Part shown: positions 48,296-58,769 of the stretch, in pieces
Layout of the letters: every line of letters starts with the position of its first letter
Numbering within the stretch: the stretch's first letter is position 1
Assembly (NCBI GenBank): GCA_028023455.1
Contig: JAQFVV010006840.1
Span: 193,716-257,715, forward strand
DNA: 64,000 bases
Source: Epiperipatus broadwayi
Lineage: Eukaryota; Onychophora; Udeonychophora; Euonychophora; Peripatidae
Direction of reading: 5' to 3'
Position numbers and translations under genes: made by a program
The notes under the pieces: model-generated
What the model was told of the DNA's origin: nothing
Database searches by the model: none
The model's input: only the letters and a program-made list of their open reading frames with translations

Positions 48296-48624
48296 AACTA
48301 AGGAGCTTTCAAAGAGTGGAAAGTAGGGGGGGTAGAATATAAATTAAATAAAACAGTTAGATGTAAGTCAAATATAAGAGTTGGAGAATAGTAATAAAGG
48401 AATTAACATGAAATACTATAATCGTTTCGGTGAATATTAAAGAAAGATATCAAAAAATAGGTTTGAAGAGGGTTAGATAGTGAAATTAGACAGGTAACAC
48501 AGTACTTCAGGAATGGAAAGCAGGTCTGGTACATTTGATGTAGAATTAGTTAACATAAAATCATTATAATTAATCGTTATTAGAAACAATGATAGATATA
48601 TACAAATAAAGTAAAATAAAGTGA

Positions 48625-48924
48625 ATGCAAACAAGATCACAGAAAAAAATGGATCATCAGAAGAAAGAAAAGGAGGGGGAATTAAGCATGATAGAAATTA
48701 TTATGGAAAAAAATGAAAGCAGATTCCAGGAATTCAAGGAAATGTTTGAGAAAAGATTGCAAGAGTTAGAATGGAAAATAGAAGGGAAAGAAGATAATTG
48801 TATAAGAAAAGAGAGTGGGAATGAGCCAGTAGAGAAAGAAAGTATAGGTAAAGATGAGAAGTCTAGTGAAAAGAGAGTAGGAGAAAATCAGAGTGAGTGT
48901 GAAGAAAAAAAAGCAGGGAGATAA
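48625..48924 (+). CDS. Gag-like coiled-coil ORF fragment
   Basis: This 99-residue frame starts MQTRSQKK, a beginning seen in many LTR-element Gag proteins, and continues as a highly charged Lys/Glu-rich, probably coiled-coil segment (residues about 20-55 with regular hydrophobic spacing, e.g. EIIMEKNESRFQEF). It lies 340 bases after the primer site, where gag is expected. The downstream text to about 49350 continues in other frames with stops (for example KFLNDGVFASHMKGAPVKH), suggesting a frameshifted remainder of Gag. No zinc knuckle seen. In retroelements this protein would form the particle. I treat it as a broken, probably non-functional gene. Confidence 0.5.
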   Translation: MQTRSQKKMDHQKKEKEGELSMIEIIMEKNESRFQEFKEMFEKRLQELEWKIEGKEDNCIRKESGNEPVEKESIGKDEKSSEKRVGENQSECEEKKAGR

Positions 48925-50235
48925 AAGAAAGATAGTAGAAGTGCGAGAAGCCGCGACAAAGAACTCATTGGCCCAAATTGAAGTAAAAAAATTCTTAAAT
49001 GATGGAGTGTTTGCTAGTCATATGAAGGGAGCTCCAGTTAAGCATATAAAAAGTTTATGAAAGTATTTTGACAGCAATCCGATGTCTGAAATAAAAAAAA
49101 TTAGCTCTTGTAAGCGAATTAGTTGTGAGAGAAATAATAAGATACAACAGAAAGGAGGGTAGCCTAAATCAGAAATTAAAAAATCTTAGTAAACAAGATT
49201 ATGAAATAGTCCAGAAATGGCATTATGGAAATAAAAAATGGTGACAATTGTGTAGGCTGACCCATGACTGGGGAAAAGGTCGAGTTTACCAATGTTAAAA
49301 GACGGACAAGAAATGGATCGACTTCAAGTATATAAATCAACCAATGTAAATGAACACTGATTCTGAAAAGTTTTTTTTTTATAGTATTATTGCTAGGTGG
49401 TGGGTTTTAAAATTATTGTATTTATTATGTGGGATGTTATATAAAGTTAAGTAGATGGAAAAGTATAATTTTTGGGGGGGTATGTGTATACCATTTTAAT
49501 ATTTTTTGTGGGTGTAAGCTCAGAGGGTTAGATAAGTCATGGCTGTGGAGCTGTGGAAGGGGAGCAGTCTCACAATTCTGTCGGTGGATGGTGAGGTTGG
49601 CTGCTGGATCAAGCACATTGGGTGTTGTGCACTGTATGTAGCTGCTGCTAATTACTGAATTGGTCGACATATCTAATGTAAGATGCAGATGCTAAAAGTC
49701 TGTTAACTCTAGCCAGTAAGACTCCAAAGAGAGCATGACATTCACATACAGTCCCACCTATAAGACTCCAGAAGTGAGCAAGGTCTAGGCCCTAGGGCAA
49801 CCTATACTTAACTTGAATACTCAAATTTAAGAGTCAGGTATTACTTTAACTATCTACACTCCTAAGACTCGGAAGCAGCAGAGTGTAGTTAGGAAAGTCC
49901 TTCCATTTTAAAAAAAAAAAAGGATTTTTTTTATATATAATTTTTTGGGGGGGTTGCACAACCAAAGCCAGTCAGAATGGAGATTAGCTGTATGTTGTGC
50001 ATCACAGGCAGTGTGCATGTGAGTGGTAGTCGGACTCGTTATGTATCATTGGGTTGTTGGTCGTTTCACTCTTTGGTTCCAAAGTTGCAGGGGGGGGAGG
50101 CAAATTAAGTCGATTCAAGAAGACGCGTACTTTTTTTTGTGTGTGTGTGTTTTCTTTTGGGTTGCTTACTATTTAGAATTATTTTATGGTTTAGGAATGA
50201 GCCATTTAAATATTAAAATGGTATTTAAAGGCTTT
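48925..50235 (+). other. LTR element internal region without pol
   Basis: A gag-like remnant continues to about 49350. The rest is non-coding with G-runs and three imperfect repeats of TAAGACTC (near 49708, 49761 and 49872), each followed by similar purine-rich text. None of the catalytic motifs of protease, RT or integrase is visible. The frames of 70, 77 and 91 codons here are weak. Confidence 0.6.
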
Positions 50236-50246
50236 CGAAGAGGAGG
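50236..50246 (+). other. Polypurine tract
   Basis: GAAGAGGAGG lies directly before the first base of the 3' LTR (TATTATAACAGG, equivalent to TGTTATATAACAGG in the 5' LTR with a G-to-A change). Such tracts prime plus-strand synthesis. Confidence 0.65.
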
Positions 50247-50310
50247 TATTATAACAGGTCTGGGTTCAAACACTGTTCTAAGGCATAGTATGATATAAGC
50301 GATCATATAT
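50247..50310 (+). repeat. 3' LTR, first part
   Basis: AACAGGTCTGGGTTCAAAC and GGCATAGTATGATATAAGCG match the first 65 bases of the 5' LTR. Homology then stops at a TA-rich point and resumes at 53594. Confidence 0.8.
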
Positions 50311-53300
50311 TGTAACATAAATAAATGTAGCATCAAAAGATACCTTGTAACATAATAAAATGAGTTCAAATATTATAGATTTCTCAAGATCCAAATATCA
50401 ATATATAAGAAATAATCATAAATTCAAAAATTAAATGATGATCAAAAGATATTATTAATAACCGGTATTAAAACAATGTATTATAGTAATCACGTATATG
50501 AAAATCACGTGAAGTGAGTACACTAGTAATTCAATAAAATATAACTCAGGTATACAGGCAGTAGGTTTTATCCACTTTCATTTCTTGGTTTGATGTTAAG
50601 TGCATGTTTAAACAAATACTAAGTGAATATGGTCTAGCAGGGCGCCACTAGATTATCTGAATCTAGACACGGTTATATCTAATAACCTTTTACATGTACC
50701 GGGTTTGAATCCCTTTTTGGTACTTTATTTCTAATAAAAAAAATGAGAGATTTTGCTTTTTGAGCCATATCACTATAAGCACTAATATTTAGGTAAAAGT
50801 AAAACATCTTTAAACCACAGTGGAGTTCATTGAACATAAATCATTTCTCAGATCTTAACATAACAAATGTGTTTCAATAGTTTTGTAAGTTTACTAGCTC
50901 AGATTATATATAACTAATTGAGGATGGCAATTCACTCATCCTTGCATGAAATAGATGATGGGATGTGGTTATAATAATACTAAGAAATCACTAAATATTA
51001 TAAAATCAATATTTATTTATGGCCTTTAAACAGTTAAACAGCTCATTAATTAAAAGGTTGATGACGATGATGATGATGATAATAATAATGATAATGACAA
51101 GGGTTTCAACTACAGCTCTAGGACTAAGCCTAAACATAAAACTAAATTTTATAAAGAAATGCATAATTATTGCTTAATTTTAGCATACTTAATTATATCT
51201 TAAATAACCAATATTCAACCATTGATGATGATGAATAATCACGCTTAACCCAGACTACACTTAATGAAATATATACGCCTCGTTTAATAAAACAAACTAA
51301 TATTTATTACTACATTTCTAACATATACAGAAAAATTTCTAGATAAATATGAAAATTGACATGAATAATAATAATAATTGATTATATAACAATCCTCAGA
51401 TTAATTTTAAGTTCTTCCCCCTTTCCCTTCAAATGTATTTTGTGTTAAGTTGGACGTCACATTAACCATGAAAAGTATTTCAAGACAAAAAAATATTATC
51501 TGCTCATCAACACACATACTTAAAAAAAATCCAACATGTAAATAGAATAAAAAAAAATGTTAGTAAAATTGAAAGAGCAAGTTTTTAGAAAAGAGTCTTA
51601 AATTATTTTCTCCCCCTCCCTTCCAAGCACTGAAATCTATACTGAACTTGAAACAAAATAATCCAATATTCTAATACTACTCATTATTCCTCATTCAATC
51701 GCAATTATACACATATAAAATATCATTATGTATGTGCGTGTTTTATCCCATGATAACAAAATATTATTTAAAACCCAAAATAATAATAATATATTAGTTA
51801 AAACTAAAATCATAATACCATAAAAAAAAATGTTTTACACATTAATATTGTAAAATTAATAAACAAATCATTTTCATACATTCAAGATCATTTATGAAGC
51901 TCAAAGTTATTATTAGTAAGACATTCTTGTTTTAATCGATCTGAATAGTCTTTAAAAGTTCTTTAAATAAAATATACCACTTTATTGCTAAAATGTTTAT
52001 TAAGACTGATATCATAAAGAAAATAGATATAAAAAGTCATATTACCGATCTTTTGTTTATGGCGAATTTTCAAGGGTTCAAACTTGTCTATATAATGCTT
52101 ATATTTCTCAGCTACCATTTCCGTTTTACTGGGAACAATCTCTTTCTTGAGGTGGATAGCTATTTGATGATGATGACTCTATTGAGGTTATTTGCTTTAG
52201 TGGACAATTTGGAAATCATTATAGTAAATTTTCTTCTCTTCTTGTCAAGCATGTGGATGAAATACAGCAGTTGTTTTCCCATTTGTAAATTTTCTTGAGT
52301 TTAAAATCAGTTGTTGTAACAATTAATTGGACTTGATGATTAATATTTATCAGTAGATTAATTCATCTTCTTTGAATGCAGGTGAATGCTTTCTTCCTTC
52401 TATTAAAAACATCTTATTTATCTGGTCAGTTGAAAGGTGTAGAATATTATTTTAGACACATCTTTTCTTTCCTATGTGATGTGCAGCTTCCTCCAGATGG
52501 TCAGCAAATGGAATATACATATAATTTTTCTAGCCCGCCATTTCTTATATTTTCAACATTCAAATTTGATAGTTTAATAATCTGAATCAATCACAATAAT
52601 AATCTAAGACAGCTTTTTATATCCAATTTTTAGCTAACTTAACCAATCAGAGATAGCATCACTTGCTATTTTTGGACAAATTTGTTTTAATTAGATCTCT
52701 AATTTATTTTCAACCAAAGTATTTTTCAACTGAAAAGTTTAATCCTTTTTCCAGACACTTTTGTTTTAAAAAAAAAAATAGACTCAATTCTTATTTCCTT
52801 TCTTTTGTTTTTTCTTTCTTTTTAACATCCAGGTAACACTTCAAATCTTTGAGCTTCCTTCTTTAGATCTTGATAAGACAATTTCAAAAATTATAGCTCC
52901 AAAGTGACAATCATTTACAAAAAATTTACTACAAAGATCGATATCTGATTAAACAGATTTCCTCTTTTAACAAAAAAAATTGTACAAAAAAAATAATTTA
53001 ACAGATTTAATACTTCCTTTTCTTTCAATATTTAGGAAATGTAAAATTTTGTATGTAATGTACACACATCCTGCATTCTTTCAAATCATTCATAAACTAA
53101 CCTTAAATACTATAATTGCTAGCTTAGTAATTATAACCCAATTATTTAATTAAATCTGTAACTTTTAAATCCCACTTATAATTAAAGAAAAGCAAAATAA
53201 AAGTATAGAAAAAAATGTTAGAATTGATCAAGCATAGGTTAGTTTTAAAGAAAATTAAAATGTTTAATATTTGAAATATAAAACAATTAAATAATTTACA

Positions 53301-53593
53301 CATACATTGCCTATATGTATGCATTATAGCTTTGCTTTTTAAAGAAAAATTAAACATTAAATAGTTTAAATGTGTGTATTACCTTTCTATTAACACACAA
53401 ACAAATAAAGCATATAATTGTTGACCCATTCTTTTTCTGTTTAAAGCTTTTAGAACTGGACCTTGTAGGGTTTAAACTTGGATGCCCTACAACTTCCTTT
53501 ATGGTTATATAAAATTGTGATGATGATTTTGTTTGACCTTTTCTACATGCACATTACCATAAATTTGGCTAGTGACCAAATTGTAATGGCACA
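50311..53593. other. 3.3-kb foreign insert in 3' LTR
   Basis: The block is absent from the 5' LTR and so was added after the LTR element, or arose by rearrangement. It contains a tRNA-Leu-like sequence at 50618-50721, a (GAT)n-like tract near 51060-51100, and weak frames (101 codons at 51993, 69 at 52376, 71 at 53142) without recognisable domains. ATTGTAA occurs at both junctions (about 50309 and 53582) and could be a short target duplication. No inverted ends found. Confidence 0.6.
50618..50721 (+). tRNA. tRNA-Leu-like pseudogene
   Basis: Acceptor-like ACTAAG pairs with TTTGGT at the end. D-arm text GGTCTAGCAGGGCGCC resembles that of tRNA-Leu. Anticodon-arm CTAGAT and ATCTAG enclose a 7-base loop TATCTGA. 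A long variable arm is present (GGTTAT, loop, ATAACC), diagnostic of Leu/Ser-type tRNAs. T-arm text is CGGGTTTGAATCCC. The base before the putative anticodon is A, not the universal U33, and the T-stem is short, so a pseudogene or tRNA-derived repeat is more likely than an active gene. Confidence 0.5.
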
Positions 53594-55273
53594 ATATATA
53601 TATATACTTGATCAAAAGTGATATTAAGTTAAATTATTTTTTTTGTTATATATGTGGGTGTGTATATATTTTAAACAGGTAAATAAAAATAGATTGAAAC
53701 ATAAGAGGGAGGGGGGTTATATGGTTTGTGCTCTTATATTTTGTTTAGAAGCGCATGTATTTATATTACTGCAGGGGTGAATGAGTGTAATAAATTCATA
53801 AAAAAAAGAAAATTTACATGGTCAAGCTTTAATTCCAAGATGGACAATGAAGAACAGAATTTCCAAAAAGATATGTTAATTGCAAGAAAGGTATAGATTG
53901 CTATCTTGATGAATAAAAGTATTTTAATTAAAAAAGAAATTATTTCAAGATGTAAGACAGAGCACAGAATTGTTAAAAAAGGATAAGTTAAATGCCAGGA
54001 AAGAATCAAAAAAGGTATAGATTGCTATTGTAATAGATAAAAGCTATTTTAATTTAAAAAAAAGAAAAGTTGCTGAAAGGTTTTGTTTGTTCAAACCATG
54101 TGGTTTTATTTAAAAAGAAAAAGAAACAATAGCATTTTAATTAAGGAGTTGGAAAGCCAAACTTTAAAAAAAAAAGGACATTCCAGAAAGATTAGTGCCA
54201 CGAGCAAGATCGTAGAAAAATCAGTTAAATTTATATATATATTCACCAACTATCAACAGGCTGGGGTAAAGGACAAGTACGAACCAGGATCTGCCAGCCA
54301 TCCTGTGGAGGTATTGCAGTTGCTGTCCATATAGGAGTGAAGCCCTTTCTAAACTACAGGTAGAATGACATTCACCGAATGCCATTGATTGTGCCTTACG
54401 GAATCAATGGAGAACTACCAAAAATTACTTATTCACTACATCACAACACAAAGCCAGTGAACATTACCATTCATCTGCACCCGGGTGAGATAAATCAAGG
54501 TAATGCAAATAGTTTCTTAAATGTCAGTCATCTCTTAAATAAGAACTTATTTTCAGGAAAATAATAATGCACAAGGGCTAAAAAAAAGCAAAGAAATATT
54601 TGAAATAATGCCCAATGTAACTCTATGAATGAATAGACTGGATAATGATTTATTGCATTTACTGGGTATTCTATAACATATATGTTTTGTTATATTTATG
54701 AACCTGTGCAGAGTATGTGTTTGCATGCATGTTATTCAAGTATTTGAGCACAAGCCAATACATAATAATGGGATTTTGTTTTGTTTCTATTAATAAATAT
54801 TAAATTCATGTTTTAATTACAAGTGTGTGCATTCAGTGTTAATTTCTTTAAAACTTAGATCATATCGTAAGATTAGAGAGTAATATTAAGAACAAAAATA
54901 ATAGATTCAGGGAATCATTTATGTGTTTACATGTGCACTTGATTTGTCCCCCACCTCTTTCTCACGGTTAACAACCACCACCCCTAAGTGAGCTAGCCAG
55001 AGGTAGGAGCTCTATCTATTATAATTTGTTACTCAATCTCTCCCAGCATAATTCTTATTAACTCGTAGATAGGATTGGCGCTTGGAGTCAAATTGACGTC
55101 CATAAATATGCTGGGCGAGTGATAAGAATACCAGGCAGAATTACTTATATATATATATATATTCATGTTATAGTTTTCTTTTAATAAAAAAAGAGGGAAA
55201 CTTAGGTTTTAAATATGTAATAAACGTATACCATATATATACGTGATTCACATAAGGATTGCAGCTGGTTACA
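53594..55273 (+). repeat. 3' LTR, second part
   Basis: Colinear with 46616-48285 of the 5' LTR, with small indels such as an extra TTTTG near 54780. It ends GCAGCTGGTTACA, after which sequence similarity stops. Confidence 0.85.
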
Positions 55274-55274
55274 G

Positions 55275-56705
55275 TTAATTAAGCAAAAGATTTTTTGTTA
55301 TATAAATAAATGTGAGAAATGTACCTGGCCTGAATGGCCATCATTAATAAAGCTAAATTAAAATTTTTAAACATACCTGTTAAATTTGATATGTGAATTT
55401 AACAGCATTATGGAAACTGCTTCATAAAAAAATACAGTTTGTTAATGGTAGAATTACTTTTTTGTATATAATGTATGCTTTGTAACAAAAATTATGGGTT
55501 ATTAAATGTAAAGCGTGGAATTACTTCATTTCCTTAAAATTCTTAGAAAATATAAATTAATAGTTATTTATTTTATAAAACCTTTTTTTTTCACTGTTAC
55601 AAAACAACATAATAGTTTTTTTTAATTGGCTGTGAATTTGACATGTGACAACTTTATAAACAAACATTCACATGGATTTTTCAATTTCTCAGAGCTGAAA
55701 TCAATTTTTAATATGCAAAAATATGCATTAAATATGTTCTTGTAAAGCTACAACCTTTGATCATTTCTGGATTGATTTTTCCCAAAATGTACTGAAATAT
55801 AGTGACTTTAGCTAGAAGTAATATCAATCAAAACATGTTAAATTACAGTTTGGGTTTTGTTAATAAATGAATGTAAAACTGTAAAAAGAACTCAACAGAT
55901 AACATAAATTAAGCATTTTGAGCCTAATTGCAGTATCGTTGCCATAAAGAATCAAAGCAATTTGAAAATTAAAATCTTTTATCACTTTTAATTTATTAAA
56001 AGATCATTCATCAGCCATATTTAAAATGTAAAAAATAGCAGAATAATGTTTGTTCTGCAATGTAAAACCGGTTTGCAATAGCTAAACTTTCATGAAAAAA
56101 ATATTTTTAATAAAATTCTCCATAAATTAGTTTCATATTACAATTTATTTGTTAGAATATTAACTTTATAAATGAAAAATAATCTTAATTTTTCTCATTT
56201 TCATTACAATGTTTTATCAGGCTGAACATCATGAAATTGTATTTACATTTTTTACCCTCTACTAAGAAATGTTGTGAATCTTTTTTTTTTTTTACAGCTT
56301 TAAATTTTTTCCTAATATTTTAATTTCAAAAAAATTCAAATGATGTCAGGATAATTGAAAAAGTGGGTCTTAAAGGTTTTTAAGCTCCATAATGATGAAT
56401 GTCTATTATATATTTAGCAATCTCAAACTTTGCGAGAATACATTGATCTAAAAATTGATTTTTTGGAAGGTTTATGATTATTTTTGGATAGTAATTGTGC
56501 AATAAATTATTGGAAATCAAAAAAATATATTATTATATATTTAGTTTTTACAGAAATGTTTTATTTTTAAATATAAAATAATATATTTTTCTGAATAATG
56601 TTACCATAGAGGTTATGGTTGCAGGAAATACAACTGACTAGAAATGTCAACACTAAACATTCTGTTATAATATTTAGCAATATTTTAAAAAATACAAAAA
56701 AAAAT
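55275..56705. other. AT-rich DNA, no feature seen
   Basis: Homopolymer-rich text without long frames. No repeat family assigned. Confidence 0.4.
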
Positions 56706-56709
56706 AAGC

Positions 56710-57400
56710 CTTTGTGCTATCAAAAATTTCAGTTATTCGAGTGATTGGTCAATTACAGAATCAGCAGTAAAATATATATTTGTCTTTGAATATTATATTC
56801 ATTTTAGTTTACTTTCTAAAAAGTAAATTAATAATTTGTCAGATTATAAAAGTGAACAAAAGTTTTTTCAAAAATACATTTCTATTTATAATTATTAAAA
56901 TATTCTATAGCAGAAACCTAAAAAGAACATTTGTAGTCTATTAGAAAATGTTGCATACATTACTGATTTTTTTCATAATTAACATTCATGTAAAAGTAAA
57001 TAATTTTTACTAAAATCTTAACTATTCTTCTACAATAATTATATTTTCAGCATATTTTTTCAAAATAATTTATAATATGTAAAAAAAATACTTAAAAATA
57101 CTCTAAAACATTCATTTTCATTTTGGAAATCAAAACAAAAAACTTGGAGCTGTCAAAATTGTTGACAAGCATTCCCTTTTGTTCAAAATGAAAAACAATC
57201 AATTAACACCTTGGAAAGTCTACCTTCTTCCATTGTTCTAGCTTCAAATTTAAATATTATTGATTTTTTACTTGTAAAATAATTCTGCAGAGGGCAGCAT
57301 CTTATGGTACTTTTTAAGCTTTAAATAGAGTGTAAATTCACTATGATAATGTAAAAAATGTTGCTTTTAGAGTGAGTTAAAGCTGATTATGATTATAGTC
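56710..57400 (+). repeat. Dispersed repeat family R, copy
   Basis: Most complete copy along with 36.05-36.71 kb: GATTGGTCAATTACAGAATC, ATTAATAATTTGTCAGATTA, TAGCAGAAACC, CTTGGAGCTGTCAAAATTG, TCTGCAGAGGGCAGCATCTT and GAGTGAGTTAAAGCTGAT. No coding capacity and no inverted ends. Class unknown. Confidence 0.7.
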
Positions 57401-57404
57401 AGAG

Positions 57405-58765
57405 AAATCAGTTATATCATTATAGCATAAATTGAAAGATTTATTAGATATTAAAAATAATACATTTAGATTTTTAAAACAAAGAAGATTTTGTTCTTTT
57501 GTGCCTTGAATCTGCTCCACCCAAAATTTCATCATGAAACAATGTTTTTGGTTTGATTAAAATCTAATTTTTAAAATAACTCCTAAAATCAAATGTGATT
57601 TATTTAAATTTATTTAATTTCTAAACAAAAATATCTATCAAATGAGGTAAAATTTATTATATTCTGATAAATAATAATGATTTATTATTAAAGTGAAAGT
57701 TTAAACTTAAAGTAAATGAGAATAAGGAGCCTGTCAAAATACAGGAGAATTAAATATAATATATCAACTTTGAAAATAGATAAGAACAAAAACTAAAGTA
57801 AAATATCTGTACAACAGTTTTTGTTTCAACATGAAAAACATTGTTGCTCTATAAATATAGCTTAACAGTCTATAAAGAAACAGTAGCAATTTCATGCAGA
57901 TTTTCTGTTTAGGGATATTGCAATGCTTCTGCAATTGCTATATTTTCTCTATGTTGGTTTAAGCCATTCTAAAAACTTACACTGTGATCTGCAGTTTTTT
58001 GTTTACATTTAACAATTTAAAATTATTAGTTGAAAAAATTCTCTGAAGATTTTAGCACTTGTGGATGTTTAGCATGATTTACAATTAGCAAAACAATTGC
58101 ACGAGGGAGGTGGTCTAAAAGTCAATAGAAATGTAAATTTTTGATTGGTTGATTGTTTTAGCACAAGGATAAAACAACTAAATAATCTAAATTTGTAAAA
58201 AAAAATTGTGATTTTCAGTAATTTATTTACAAATTAAAAGATATGATGCAATATTTATGCAAAAGAGTTATTTTTTTAAAAAAGAAACAACTCTTAAAAA
58301 GTTTATTAGGGCAAAAAAAAAGTACTTTATACTGAGTAAAATAAAATATTTTTTGTCAAAACAATAAAGAAAATAGTTTATAAAATTTTAATAATAATAA
58401 TAATAATAAATAATTTATCAACATTTAGATTTCTTCCCCTTTTTTGATGATAACTAACTCTAAATAAATCATTTATTTAATAACATAAAATTCAAATACC
58501 TAATATTTTACTCTTTTAACTTTTTAAATAGGTAAATTATATCCAATAATGTCAAGTGACATTGTTATAGGTAGGAACTTCATTTAGGTATTTAGGTATG
58601 TGTGTTTAACATGTTTGTTACTGTTTATGATAATGTAAGCTGAAGGTATTTATGTAATTGAGGTTTATTTATAAATATGTATTTCATATTGTTGATGCAG
58701 ATCCTTGAAAATGACTGTATGAAGATAAAAATAGTTGAAACATTGGAGTTTTGTATTATATATAT
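57405..58765. other. AT-rich DNA, no gene
   Basis: An (AAT)n tract lies at about 58390-58409. Near 58700-58755, CTTGAAAATGACTGTATGAA and TAGTTGAAACATTGGAG resemble the non-coding termini of PLE-type or foldback elements. Confidence 0.35.
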
Positions 58766-58769
58766 ATGG

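Larger units (their letters stand above)
46547..55273 (+). mobile_element. LTR retrotransposon, gag-only, split 3' LTR
   Basis: Direct LTRs: 46547-48285, and 50247-50310 continued at 53594-55273. The primer-binding site follows the 5' LTR and a purine tract precedes the 3' LTR. The internal region (48286-50246) is about 2 kb and shows one gag-like frame; I find no protease, reverse transcriptase, RNase H or integrase motif. It is therefore a non-autonomous or internally deleted Gypsy-like element that would depend on a full relative. Long stretches of the two LTRs are identical while others differ by several bases per 60, so insertion is neither very recent nor ancient. A clear target duplication was not found. 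Confidence 0.8.

Noticed and set aside
46777-54009. An 82-codon minus-strand frame present in both LTRs (46777-47025 and 53761-54009)
   Set aside because: Its preservation is explained by the similarity of the two LTRs. No start context or known domain supports a gene.
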